Positions 28,759 to 37,374 of a DNA stretch of 64,000 nucleotides are shown piece by piece. The position numbers were made by a program, and so were the translations under genes. Each line of letters opens with the position of its first letter. Position 1 is the stretch's first letter. The notes beneath the pieces were generated by a model. The model was not told the origin of the DNA and did no database searches. It was given only the letters and a program-made list of their open reading frames with translations. This DNA comes from CBDCYS01 sp965224215 (GTDB lineage: Bacteria; Acidobacteriota; Terriglobia; Bryobacterales; UBA6623). Location of the stretch: the NCBI GenBank assembly GCA_965224215.1, contig CBDCYS010000058.1, positions 1 to 64,000 of the forward strand. The letters run 5' to 3'.

Positions 28759-29456
28759 GCGATAACGTAGTCATTCGAGCCGAAAAATTGCGCAAGTCCT
28801 ACCGCCGCGAAGAGTATGAAGTCGTGGCGCTCAACAACGTTGATCTGGATATCCCGCATGGCGAATTCTTTGCTCTGATGGGGCCGTCGGGGTCAGGTAA
28901 ATCGACGCTGCTTCACCTGATCGCGGGAATCGACAAACCGACCGCTGGCAAAGTTACGGTGCTGGGAGAAGACCTGGGGCGCTTCAGTGACAAGCAGATG
29001 GCACACTGGCGCAGCGAGAACGTCGGTTACGTGTTCCAGACTTTCAATCTGATCCCCGTGCTCACCGCTCTCGAGAACGTCGAGCTGCCGCTGCTGCTCA
29101 CGAATCTGAACAAGACGCAACGGCGAGAGCATGCCCGAACGGCTCTTGATATCGTCGGTTTGGCCGACCGCATGGAGCACTACCCGCGCCAGCTTTCCGG
29201 CGGTCAGGAACAGCGTGTGGCGATCGCGCGTGCCATCGTGACCGATCCGGCGATTATCCTCGCGGATGAACCGACAGGCGATCTCGACGCAGCTTCGGCC
29301 AAAGACGTTCTGACGATTCTCGCCAAACTCAATCAGCAGCACCAGAAGACGATCATCATGGTTACTCACGACCCCAACGCCGCGAAGTACGCCAGACGCA
29401 CGCTGTATCTTGAAAAAGGTGATTTGCTCGATGGCGGGCCGGTGCCGGAGGCCTAG
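28755..29456 (+). CDS. ABC transporter ATPase, MacB/LolD type
   Basis: 233 residues, the usual length. Walker A GPSGSGKST, Q-loop VFQTFN, signature LSGGQEQRVAIARA and Walker B IILADEPTGDLD are all intact, with the switch His in MVTHDP. LSGGQE in place of LSGGQQ is a mild variant. It is the energy source for the permeases upstream. It overlaps the adaptor gene by 4 bp, so translation is coupled. Confidence 0.96.
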   Translation: MSDNVVIRAEKLRKSYRREEYEVVALNNVDLDIPHGEFFALMGPSGSGKSTLLHLIAGIDKPTAGKVTVLGEDLGRFSDKQMAHWRSENVGYVFQTFNLIPVLTALENVELPLLLTNLNKTQRREHARTALDIVGLADRMEHYPRQLSGGQEQRVAIARAIVTDPAIILADEPTGDLDAASAKDVLTILAKLNQQHQKTIIMVTHDPNAAKYARRTLYLEKGDLLDGGPVPEA

Positions 29457-29459
29457 TCA

Positions 29460-30941
29460 ATGTCTTATGTCCTTGCGCTCGATGAAGGAACAACGAGCGC
29501 GCGAGCCATCCTCTTTGACCGTAGTGCTCGGGAAGTAGCCGTTCATTCGGTTCCGATTCAGTGCCACTATCCGCATGACGGCTGGGTCGAACAGGACGCC
29601 GAGCAGATTTGGCAAGCGCAACTTACAGCCGCGCGATCGACGCTTGAGAAGGCGCAGATTTCCGTCACCGAGATTACCGCGATCGGTATCACGAACCAGC
29701 GTGAAACCACCATTGTTTGGGACCGGCACACGGGCGAGGCGGTTGCACCGGCGATCGTATGGCAGTGCCGCCGCACGGCCGACGCCTGTCGCAAGCTGGT
29801 AGACGCGGGCCATGGCCCGACCATTACCGCGAAAACCGGCCTGATCGTCGACGCCTATTTTTCCGCCAGTAAGATTGCTTGGATTCTCGACAACGTGCCG
29901 GATGCCCGCCGGCGAGCCGAAGCCGGTGACTTGATTTTTGGAACAGTTGACTCCTGGCTCATTTACAAACTCACGGGCGGCCGCAGCCACCTGATCGATT
30001 TCACGAACGCTTCCCGCACGATGTTGCTCGACCTTGCGAGCGGTTTGTGGGACGACGAACTGTTCGGCTTGCTGAGTATTCCGACCTCGATGCGGCCGAA
30101 AATCGTTCCCTCTAGCGGCGTGGTTGCGACAACGGAGCCAGTCCATTTCGGCGCGGAGATCCCGATCGCCGGAATTGCCGGCGACCAGCAATCTGCTCTA
30201 TTCGGACAAGCTTGTTTCCGCAAGGGCCTCGTGAAGAACACTTACGGGACGGGCTGCTTCGCGCTGATGCACACCGGCAGCGCGCCGACCGCCTCGAAGA
30301 ATCGTTTGATTGGTACGATCGCGGCTTCTGAGTCCGCACATTTGCAGTTCGCGCTGGAGGGCAGCATTTTCGTCGCCGGGGCTGTCGTCCAGTGGTTGCG
30401 AGACTCTCTCGGAATGTTGCAAACCGCCGGACATTCCGAAGAGCTGGCGATGTCTGTGCCCGATACGGCGGGTGTCTACCTTGTGCCCGCGTTCGTCGGT
30501 CTGGGTGCGCCGCACTGGGATTCGGACGCTCGCGGCATCATGAGCGGGCTGACGCGAGCGACTGGCGTTGCGCACATCGTTCGCGCCGCGCTCGAATCGA
30601 TCGCCTACCAAACACGCGAGCTGGTGGAAGCCATAGAAGCCGATGCTGGCGCGCCTCTGACCGAGCTGCGAGCCGACGGGGGGGCTGCCGCGAACGACTT
30701 CCTGATGCAGTTTCAGGCTGACATTCTCGGAAAGCCGGTGATTCGCCCCGCCTATATTGAGACGACTGCTCTTGGGGCGGCTTTTTTGGCTGGCCTTGCG
30801 ACAGGTGTTTGGAAGAACACCGAGGAGCTTGAATCCTTCTGGCGGGTCGATCGGCGTTTCGAGCCGGTGCTGGACTCGGGCCGGCGCGAGGAGTTGTTCG
30901 AGGGCTGGAGGCATGCCGTGGAACGTGCCAAGCTGACGTAG
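29460..30941 (+). CDS. glpK: Glycerol kinase
   Basis: 493 residues, normal for FGGY-family glycerol kinase. ATP + glycerol gives glycerol 3-phosphate in the cytoplasm. The phosphate-binding start (LALDEGTTSARAILFD), the block GITNQRETTIVWDRHTG, the catalytic-Asp block GIAGDQQSALFGQ and C-terminal RADGGAAANDFLMQFQAD are all typical. GGAGG at 29447-29451 gives an ideal ribosome site 8 bp before the ATG, and the ATPase stop is only 3 bp away, so it is probably cotranslated with the exporter. No glpF or glpD lies nearby, which is unusual. Confidence 0.95.
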   Translation: MSYVLALDEGTTSARAILFDRSAREVAVHSVPIQCHYPHDGWVEQDAEQIWQAQLTAARSTLEKAQISVTEITAIGITNQRETTIVWDRHTGEAVAPAIVWQCRRTADACRKLVDAGHGPTITAKTGLIVDAYFSASKIAWILDNVPDARRRAEAGDLIFGTVDSWLIYKLTGGRSHLIDFTNASRTMLLDLASGLWDDELFGLLSIPTSMRPKIVPSSGVVATTEPVHFGAEIPIAGIAGDQQSALFGQACFRKGLVKNTYGTGCFALMHTGSAPTASKNRLIGTIAASESAHLQFALEGSIFVAGAVVQWLRDSLGMLQTAGHSEELAMSVPDTAGVYLVPAFVGLGAPHWDSDARGIMSGLTRATGVAHIVRAALESIAYQTRELVEAIEADAGAPLTELRADGGAAANDFLMQFQADILGKPVIRPAYIETTALGAAFLAGLATGVWKNTEELESFWRVDRRFEPVLDSGRREELFEGWRHAVERAKLT

Positions 30942-31127
30942 AACCGCCAGTCAGAGCCACGCCGGCGTGCCCCCCTATCTCCCCAAAATTCCAACGCCCC
31001 AAACTTCGTTCACGGATTTGTGGGATCCTTAATCCCATTGTTATCAACAAATGTATCCGCTCGAGACTTGACAAACGCGAATGCGCCGCTATGCTGAGAG
31101 CGGTGAAATGATCGCCCCCCAAGCGAC

Positions 31128-31330
31128 AGTCCCTAGGGACTCTGGTTGCCTGCGAAAACGTTTCGAATACCCGTAGCGCGGGGCTCGTCAGAGACCTGCG
31201 GCTTTTCGCCGCGTTCACCCGCCGGGTATGGGCCCGACGAAAGGCCGCAGGTCTCTGACGAGACTTGCGCTACGGAGTTTGGTAACAACCGTGCCACGCA
31301 AAGGTCGCCTTACGGACGGATTGTGGACAA
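31128..31330. repeat. Long palindromic dispersed repeat, copy 2, with flanks
   Basis: The core hairpin (31171-31275) has arms CCGTAGCGCGGGGCTCGTCA and TGACGAGACTTGCGCTACGG. On the left it carries ACTCTGGTTGCCTGCGAAAA, on the right TTTGGTAACAACCGTGCC and AACGCAAAGGTCGCCTTACG-like sequence. Both flanks recur around the copy at 63.6-63.8 kb in reverse orientation. The rest of the 423-bp gap after glycerol kinase shows no gene. Confidence 0.72.
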
Positions 31331-31377
31331 GCTGAGTTGGCTCCTGAAGGGGCAAAAAACGCTAGGTGGGTATCCGG

Positions 31378-31406
31378 TTGACTCAGGTAGCCCCAAGATG
31401 TAGTAT
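31378..31406 (+). promoter_or_regulatory. Transposase promoter, -35 box inside the terminal repeat
   Basis: TTGACT (31378-31383), a 17-bp spacer and TAGTAT (31401-31406) make a good sigma-70 promoter 9 bp before the transposase ATG. The -35 box is part of the inverted repeat and the -10 box is unique to the transposase end. The same arrangement is present in the other copies. Confidence 0.6.
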
Positions 31407-31414
31407 GCCGGCAG

Positions 31415-32377
31415 ATGGAAGATTACCCTCAGAACCTGACAGAGTTCGAGGCCCGTTTTAGCAGTGAGGAGGCCTGCCGGGAGTATCTGTTCCGGCTGCG
31501 CTGGCCGGACGGTTTCCGCTGTCCGGGTTGCGGTTGTGGAAAGTCGTGGCCTTTGCGAAAAGTGCTGCTGCAGTGCGCTGCGTGTGGGCGCCAAACCTCG
31601 GTGACCGCCGGGACCATCTTTCAGGACACGCGCAGCCCTTTGCCGTTGTGGTTTCGTGCGATGTGGTGGGTCACCACCCAAAAAACCGGACCCAACGCTT
31701 TGGGACTGCAAAGAGTGTTGGGGCTCAACAGGTACGAAACGGCTTGGACCTGGCTGCACAAAATGCGGCGCGCGATGGTGCGGCCGGGACGGGATTTGCT
31801 GGCCGGGACGGTGGAAGTCGATGAAAGCTACTGGGGCGGGCTCGAAGAGGGCCTGCGGGGCCGAAACCTGAAAAACAAAGCATTGATCGCAGTAGCCGCT
31901 CAAGAGGATGGGCGGGGTATCGGCCGGATTCGCATGAAGAGAATCGAGGATGCCTCGGGCGAGAGCCTGTTGCCTTTCGTGGAGGAGTGCATCGAGCCGG
32001 GCAGCGTGGTGCATACCGACGGCTGGCCCGGTTACTCCGGGTTGAAAAAGGAAGGCTACGTCCATCAGGTCACAGTTGTCAGCAGGCAGGAGCAGTCCAA
32101 GTCGGAATTGATGCCCCGCGTCCACCGCGTGATGTCACTGCTCAAGCGCTGGCTGCTGGGCACCCATCAGGGCGCCGTGAGCCACAAACATCTGGACTAC
32201 TACCTGGACGAGTTCACCTTCCGTTTCAACCGCCGCAACTCCAAAAGCCGCGGCAAACTCTTCTATCGGCTCGTCCAGCAGGCGGTAGCCGTGGATCCCG
32301 CGACTTACAAGATGATTGTTCACCCGGTTACAGAACCCAAGAAAATCCCCAAACCACAAGATATTGGGGCTACCTGA
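31415..32377 (+). CDS. IS1595-family (ISXO2-like) transposase, copy D
   Basis: 320 residues, complete. It matches copy C except for a few substitutions (KTGPNALG for KTGASALG, EQSKSELM for EQSASELM, RRNSKSRG for RRKSKSRG). The zinc ribbon and the DDE motifs VEVDESYWGG, HTDGWPGYSG and DEFTFRFNRR are intact, so this copy may supply transposase for copies A and B. Confidence 0.95.
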   Translation: MEDYPQNLTEFEARFSSEEACREYLFRLRWPDGFRCPGCGCGKSWPLRKVLLQCAACGRQTSVTAGTIFQDTRSPLPLWFRAMWWVTTQKTGPNALGLQRVLGLNRYETAWTWLHKMRRAMVRPGRDLLAGTVEVDESYWGGLEEGLRGRNLKNKALIAVAAQEDGRGIGRIRMKRIEDASGESLLPFVEECIEPGSVVHTDGWPGYSGLKKEGYVHQVTVVSRQEQSKSELMPRVHRVMSLLKRWLLGTHQGAVSHKHLDYYLDEFTFRFNRRNSKSRGKLFYRLVQQAVAVDPATYKMIVHPVTEPKKIPKPQDIGAT

Positions 32378-32511
32378 GTCAACCGGATACCCATCAAACG
32401 CTATATCATGAAAATATCTGCAAAATCCTGCAATCGAGGCTGCCGGTTCACTGAAAGAAAAGAACTTACGAACTTCTTCGAAGCCTCCAGCAAGGTGCCA
32501 GGGGTCGACAG

Positions 32512-32994
32512 TTAACGCATATAGTTGTCGTAAAAGCCACGAAACTCGCCGAGAAAGAGCGTCACCAGCCCCGTTTTCAGGGTGGTAGCCGGGGCAGGGA
32601 ACGATTCGCCGCTGATTTTCAGCCGCCACCCGCCGTCATCTCGATGAACGGTATCTGGAGAGAAGCCCGGCAAGCAAACCGCGATGTACTCGGCGCCATC
32701 TTCATCTGGGGTGCTGTAGCGGATCCATTCGCCTTTCGTAGTGATGACCGCTTGACCCGCGCGGACGTCTAGAACTCCATCTCGATACTCCACCCGCAGC
32801 GTTCCTTTCAGAACAACGGTAAACTCGTCGAACTCGGGTTGCTGTCCCGGTTCAGCCCAGCCTCCCGGGCTTCTCATGTGGGCGATGCTGATCGCATCCG
32901 TTTCGGTGTTGACTCGGCCGATGTATTCGTCAATGAGCTTGGGTTTGGTTCCGGCTGCTTCGACTCGCGTTGGCTGTTCGATCAATCTTGGCAT
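32512..32994 (-). CDS. Cupin-fold protein
   Basis: 160 residues. The region from GWAEPGQQPEFDEFTVVLKGTLRVEY has the cupin motif 1 pattern (the Glu-Phe-Asp-Glu stretch aligns with the metal-ligand positions but the usual first His is replaced by Gln), and GQAVITTKGEWIRYSTPD resembles motif 2. The C-terminal 40 residues are extra. Metal binding is doubtful and no substrate can be suggested. It is convergent with IS copy D. Confidence 0.75.
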   Translation of the reverse strand: MPRLIEQPTRVEAAGTKPKLIDEYIGRVNTETDAISIAHMRSPGGWAEPGQQPEFDEFTVVLKGTLRVEYRDGVLDVRAGQAVITTKGEWIRYSTPDEDGAEYIAVCLPGFSPDTVHRDDGGWRLKISGESFPAPATTLKTGLVTLFLGEFRGFYDNYMR

Positions 32995-33015
32995 CAGCTA
33001 TTCCTTGGCGATCCT

Positions 33016-33047
33016 ACACAATACAACGATCACACAATACAACGATC
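33016..33047. repeat. Two-copy 16-bp direct repeat upstream of the cupin gene
   Basis: ACACAATACAACGATC occurs twice back to back at 33016-33031 and 33032-33047. It lies about 20 bp upstream of the cupin gene start and could be a regulator site or a slippage duplication. The remaining 170 bp to the next open frame shows no promoter I would defend. Confidence 0.5.
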
Positions 33048-33221
33048 GTGCCGGGGAACTAGCGGGCCGCTGACCCTGGACCGCCGTCCAAGGGTTGGCA
33101 GGAGAAGGCTTGCTACGATGAGTCCGGCGCACCCGTCCGTCCGGCCAGTGACAGATGTCGGCCGGAACGCGCTCGCCTTGAGCACGAGGCCGCCTGTGGG
33201 TCGCCGTAAAGGTTCCGAGTC

Positions 33222-34276
33222 TTGCGAGTCCGAGTTCCAGGCAAGGAGTCAACACCCACCGGCTGGGTTCGCTCGAAACGGCATTCAGCGGCCAATCAAG
33301 AATCCGACGCCGCAGCGGCTGTCAGCGCCGGCTACATTGGCTCTGAAGCCGGCGATGAAGCCTCTTCTCGCGATCGCTTGAAGGGTTACGTCTTGTCGCT
33401 TCCCGAGCGGGTCGTCAGATCAGCGAGCGCCGTCTCCGCCGGTTTGCTGCGTGAGATCGGTGAAGTCACCCTCCCCGACCCTGTCCGAGAAACGAAGCTC
33501 TATCGCAGCATGGTCGAGGCGACGTTGCGATTCTTGATTGAGCAAGTCGGCGAGGTCGAAGGTGCCTACCCTGCCGAGCGCAAGCTCAGTGAAGACTTCG
33601 CGGTGCGGCGGGCAACGGCATCGAGCTCGTCGGTATCCTCGCGTTTAGGGCTTCGCCGGTATGGGTGATGGCGGCGCTGGCCGATCTTTCCGGTACAGGA
33701 CGCACGTTGATTCATGAGATAACCGATGCACTGAAGCAGGAGAAGCTGCTCGATCAAGACGAAGAGTTCGAAACCGTGGATCACATGCTGCGCGGGTTGG
33801 AGAAGACTTCGGCCCGGGTAGCCGATGCGGTCAACACGCCGCCGCTGGACGTCGCTGCGTTGCGGCAAGAATGGGTCGAGATTCGGGAGGACGCCAAGGC
33901 GATCCCGCCACCCAACCGGCCCTCCTCCGAGCGTCTTTGGGCTCAGTGGAATGATCTGCGGAGCGTCGCGGCACAACAGCGTCTTTCCGTCTTTCAGCTT
34001 TCTTCGGTGATGGCGATGTCGGCGGTCGAAAAGGTGCCGGATCGCCTCCGCTGGTTGTCGCGCAGCGCTCCCTTGGCTGCACGCACAGCGGGGGAGGTCT
34101 TCGCCGAGCCGTTGCTGGATCACTACAGCCAGACCTTGTCTGAGATTCAGGAAATTGGGTTTGTGTCCTATTGGCGGACGCAGTTCCGGCCCTATCTGCG
34201 GGCGGCGGCAGCGCAGTTCTCGCGAGAGCACGCTTCGTTGACGGAGAGACTTCTGGAGAGGAGATCCAAGGGGTAA
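33222..34276 (+). pseudogene. Conserved-looking protein of unknown function, apparent frameshift
   Basis: Two frames (33222-33668 and 33665-34276) join into one if a base is restored in GGG at 33610-33612: LSEDFAVRR then runs into GNGIELVGILAFRASPVWVM. The joined protein is soluble and largely helical, about 300-350 residues, with conserved-looking stretches LPERVVRSASAVSAGLLREIG and AQWNDLRSVAAQQ. I do not recognise the family. The real start is probably a TTG at 33378 (LKGYVLSLPERV), because the frame upstream of it looks non-coding. It is convergent with thiE. Confidence 0.55.
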
Positions 34277-34359
34277 AAGTGAGGTCCGGCTTGCGTCCTA
34301 AGAAAAGAGAAACGGTGCGAACCTCAAGAAGCGGGGCCACTCGTTCGAAATCGTTCGTG

Positions 34360-34986
34360 TCAACGGCGTACCATCTCGCGAAGCGTGGCAACGTCCGCGG
34401 AGAGATCAGTGCTCTCCTGGAATAAAGAGATTCCTGCGATTCCGGCAGCGCCACTATCGAAGCAGCGGCCAGCGTTTTGCAGCGTTATGCCGCCCAAGGC
34501 GAGAACGGGTATCCTGACCGCTCTGGTAGCTTTTTCCAGCGCCGACAGCCCCTGCGGCGCCCCGTAGGCCATCTTGGAGGAAGTCGGAAAGATCGGGCCG
34601 AAGACGACGTAGTCAGCTCCTTCGGATTCCGCGCGGCGGACCTCTTCGAGGCTATGGCACGAGGCTCCGATCCAGAAGCCCTTTGGCGTGACACGGCGAA
34701 TCCTCGACGGAGCCAGCGAGTTGGATGGCAGATGAACTCCGGCGGCGCCGGCCGCTCGTGCTACGTCTGTCCTTTCGCTTAACACGATGCGGGCTCCACT
34801 CGGGTTCTCGATGCTAAGTGCTCTTTGAGAGAGTTCGTAAAGCTCTCGGCTCGAAAGATCTTTTTCACGAATCTGGATCAGATTTACCCCTGCCTCCAGG
34901 GCGCGCGCGATCTGCGACAGGAGGTCACTCTCTAGTCCGCGGCGGTCGGTGATGTAGCAGACTATTAGGTCTTTGGGGGAGGCCAT
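34360..34986 (-). CDS. thiE: Thiamine phosphate synthase
   Basis: 208 residues from the ATG at 34986. It couples the thiazole and pyrimidine halves into thiamine monophosphate. The TIM-barrel motifs LIQIREKDLSSREL (diphosphate and Lys region), ARAAGAAGVHLPS, IGASCHS, DYVVFGPIFPTSSK and ALGGI are present in family order. It is close to the short end for ThiE and could instead be the related regulator TenI; the IREKD and FGPIFPT motifs favour ThiE. The frame extends to 35064, but that part is not homologous. No TPP riboswitch was seen upstream. Confidence 0.83.
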   Translation of the reverse strand: MASPKDLIVCYITDRRGLESDLLSQIARALEAGVNLIQIREKDLSSRELYELSQRALSIENPSGARIVLSERTDVARAAGAAGVHLPSNSLAPSRIRRVTPKGFWIGASCHSLEEVRRAESEGADYVVFGPIFPTSSKMAYGAPQGLSALEKATRAVRIPVLALGGITLQNAGRCFDSGAAGIAGISLFQESTDLSADVATLREMVRR

Positions 34987-35187
34987 CGTCCTACGGGAGA
35001 TTATATTCGGAATCCTGGTCGGACCGTAGACTCCCTCCTTCACGGCACGAACGGCGCGGCTCAATGGGTTTTTTGGCGAGGTCTTGGCTTGGGGCGGGAG
35101 AACGTTTCGTCACGAGGGTTGTCAAGACGAAACAGTCTACAAATAAGATGGTTAGGGCCATGGTTGGTAGTTCGGCCGTGCTGGATG

Positions 35188-35216
35188 TTGACAATAACCG
35201 ACTAATATTTGATAAT
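35188..35216 (+). promoter_or_regulatory. Near-consensus sigma-70 promoter for dnaK
   Basis: TTGACA (35188-35193), a 17-bp spacer and GATAAT (35211-35216) lie 120 bp before dnaK in an AT-rich patch unlike its surroundings. I looked for the HspR operator CTTGAGT-N7-ACTCAAG and for a CIRCE repeat and saw neither; only a single CTTGAG half site lies right before the dnaK ATG (35327-35332). Confidence 0.7.
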
Positions 35217-35335
35217 GGGTGTATACTAAAAAACAGGTAGTGCACAGCACGTAGCTACGCACTCCGCACGGGCAATTACGCCGCCCAGTGCGGCGAGATA
35301 GAAGTTCGGCGAGATAGATTTGGAGGCTTGAGACA

Positions 35336-37276
35336 ATGGCGATCATTGGTATTGATCTTGGAACGACAAATTCGGTTGTAGCCGTCATGCAGGCGGGCCA
35401 ACCGACCGTCATTGCGAATCAGGAGGGTGGGCGAACCACTCCGTCGGTGGTTGCATTCGCAAAGAATGACGAGCGGCTTGTCGGCCAGGCCGCGAAGCGG
35501 CAGGGCGTGACCAATCCCGAGAATACGATCTTCTCGATCAAGCGGTTCATGGGACGGCGTTCCAATGAAGTCGCGGAAGAGGCGAAGCTGGCTCCCTATG
35601 CCATTAGTCGGGGCGAAGGACTCGTCAAGATTCAGGCGGCAGGTAAAGACCATTCACCTCAGGAAATCTCCGCGATGATCCTGGGGAAGCTGAAGGATGC
35701 GGCCGAGTCCTATCTCGGCGAAAAGGTAACGCAGGCAGTGATTACGGTGCCGGCGTATTTCAACGACGCGCAACGTCAGGCGACCAAGGACGCCGGCAAG
35801 ATCGCCGGTTTGGAAGTACAGCGAATCATCAACGAACCGACGGCAGCGGCCCTCGCCTACGGCCTCGACAAGAAGAAGAACGAAACCATCGCGGTCTATG
35901 ACTTCGGCGGTGGCACCTTTGACATCTCGGTTCTTGAAGTTGGCGAGGGCGTCGTCGAAGTCAAGGCGACGAATGGAGACACCCACCTGGGCGGCGATAA
36001 CATCGATCAGATGCTGATCGGGTGGATTATCGAAGAGTTCAAAAAGGACCAGGGTGTCGATCTCTCGGGCGATAAGATGGCGTTGCAACGGCTGAAGGAG
36101 GCGGCTGAGAAAGCCAAGATGGATCTTTCGACCTTGCTTGAGACCGAGATCAATTTGCCCTTTGTGACGGCGGACGCAACTGGGCCGAAGCACTTGCAGC
36201 TGAAGCTCACTCGCTCTCGTCTCGAGCAAATGATGGAGCCTCTGTTGCGCCGTACCTTGGAACCCTGCAAGCGCGCGTTGACGGACGCTGACCTCACTCC
36301 CAGCCAGATTGACGAGGTGGTCATGGTTGGCGGATCAACTCGTATTCCCAGAGTTCAGCAGTTGGTGAAGGAGCTGTTCGGCAAGGATTCGCACCAGGGT
36401 GTCAATCCCGACGAAGTCGTTGGTATCGGAGCCGCCGTCCAGGGCGGCGTGCTCGCGGGAGACGTTAAAGTCGTTTTGCTGCTCGACGTCACGCCGCTTT
36501 CGCTGGGTATCGAGACCCTGGGCGGTGTCTTTACCAAGCTCATTGAGCGGAACACCACGATCCCCACTCGCAAGAGTGAGATCTTTTCGACGGCATCGGA
36601 CAGCCAGACGTCGGTTGAAATCAAGGTGTACCAAGGTGAGCGGTCGATGGCGGTCGACAATCGCTTGCTCGGCGTGTTCCAGTTAGTCGGAATTCCGCCA
36701 GCGCCGCGCGGTATCCCGCAGGTCGAAGTGACCTTTGACATCGACGCCAACGGCATTCTCAACGTCTCTGCCAAAGACAAGGCCACCTCGAAGGAGCAGA
36801 AAATCACGATTACCAGTTCCTCTGGTCTGTCTAGTGAAGAAGTCGAGAAGATTGCTCAAGACGCCGAAAAGCATGCCGCGGAAGATCGTATGCGCCAGCA
36901 GGAGGTCGAAACGCGCAATCGTGCGGATGCCATGATCTACAGCACCGAGAGTACGCTCAAGGAGCACCGCGATAAGATCAGCGACGAAGATGCTGCTGCT
37001 ATCGAGGCCGCTCTCGAGAAAACGAAACAAGCGATTCAGCAGAGCAATCTTGACGACATGAACAAAGCAGTTGAAGAATTGACTGCAGCCAGCCACAAAC
37101 TGGCCGAAGCGATGTATAAGGCTACCGAGACCCCGGCCTCTCCGGATGGCCAGCCGGGCCCGGGTGCTGATGGTCCGGCTTCGGGTGAGACGGGCGCGGG
37201 GGATAAGACGGGCGATAAGAAGGACGATGTGGTCGATGCTGAGTTCGTCGACGTTGACGACAAATCGAAGAGTTAG
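35336..37276 (+). CDS. dnaK: Molecular chaperone DnaK (Hsp70)
   Basis: 646 residues. The ATPase domain starts GIDLGTTNSVVAV and contains NEPTAAALAYG and DFGGGTFDISVLE. The linker VLLLDVTP leads to the substrate domain (TIPTRKSEIFSTA) and a helical lid. The C-terminal tail is Gly/Pro-rich and ends DAEFVDVDD, close to the usual DnaK end. GGAGG at 35322-35326 is 9 bp before the ATG. It heads a dnaK-dnaJ-hspR gene cluster; grpE is not here. Confidence 0.98.
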   Translation: MAIIGIDLGTTNSVVAVMQAGQPTVIANQEGGRTTPSVVAFAKNDERLVGQAAKRQGVTNPENTIFSIKRFMGRRSNEVAEEAKLAPYAISRGEGLVKIQAAGKDHSPQEISAMILGKLKDAAESYLGEKVTQAVITVPAYFNDAQRQATKDAGKIAGLEVQRIINEPTAAALAYGLDKKKNETIAVYDFGGGTFDISVLEVGEGVVEVKATNGDTHLGGDNIDQMLIGWIIEEFKKDQGVDLSGDKMALQRLKEAAEKAKMDLSTLLETEINLPFVTADATGPKHLQLKLTRSRLEQMMEPLLRRTLEPCKRALTDADLTPSQIDEVVMVGGSTRIPRVQQLVKELFGKDSHQGVNPDEVVGIGAAVQGGVLAGDVKVVLLLDVTPLSLGIETLGGVFTKLIERNTTIPTRKSEIFSTASDSQTSVEIKVYQGERSMAVDNRLLGVFQLVGIPPAPRGIPQVEVTFDIDANGILNVSAKDKATSKEQKITITSSSGLSSEEVEKIAQDAEKHAAEDRMRQQEVETRNRADAMIYSTESTLKEHRDKISDEDAAAIEAALEKTKQAIQQSNLDDMNKAVEELTAASHKLAEAMYKATETPASPDGQPGPGADGPASGETGAGDKTGDKKDDVVDAEFVDVDDKSKS

Positions 37277-37299
37277 AAGTAGCTGAACAGCGAAACGAA

Positions 37300-37326
37300 G
37301 GCGGAGCGCCGGCCGAGCGCTCCGCC
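37300..37326 (+). terminator. Hairpin between dnaK and dnaJ, possible attenuator
   Basis: A perfect 10-bp stem (GGCGGAGCGC / GCGCTCCGCC) with a 7-nt loop lies 24 bp after the dnaK stop. It has no T run, so it is more likely a partial terminator or processing site that lowers dnaJ relative to dnaK. Confidence 0.5.
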
Positions 37327-37374
37327 AAACAGCCGGCGGTAAAGGTAGCGTGGTTGGATTGAGGAAGTTCGGCA

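Larger units (their letters stand above)
31365..32395 (+). mobile_element. IS1595-family insertion sequence, copy D (intact)
   Basis: 1,031 bp between inverted repeats GGTGGGTATCCGG / CCGGATACCCATC, with a perfect 8-bp duplication AAACGCTA (31357-31364 and 32396-32403). It is inserted in intergenic DNA between the palindromic repeat and the cupin gene. The ends and transposase are intact. Confidence 0.95.

Noticed and set aside
34987..35100. TPP riboswitch upstream of thiE
   Set aside because: No CTGAGA core or matching partner helix on the minus strand.
35100..35340. CIRCE or HAIR operator upstream of dnaK
   Set aside because: Neither inverted repeat is present; only a single CTTGAG half site was found.
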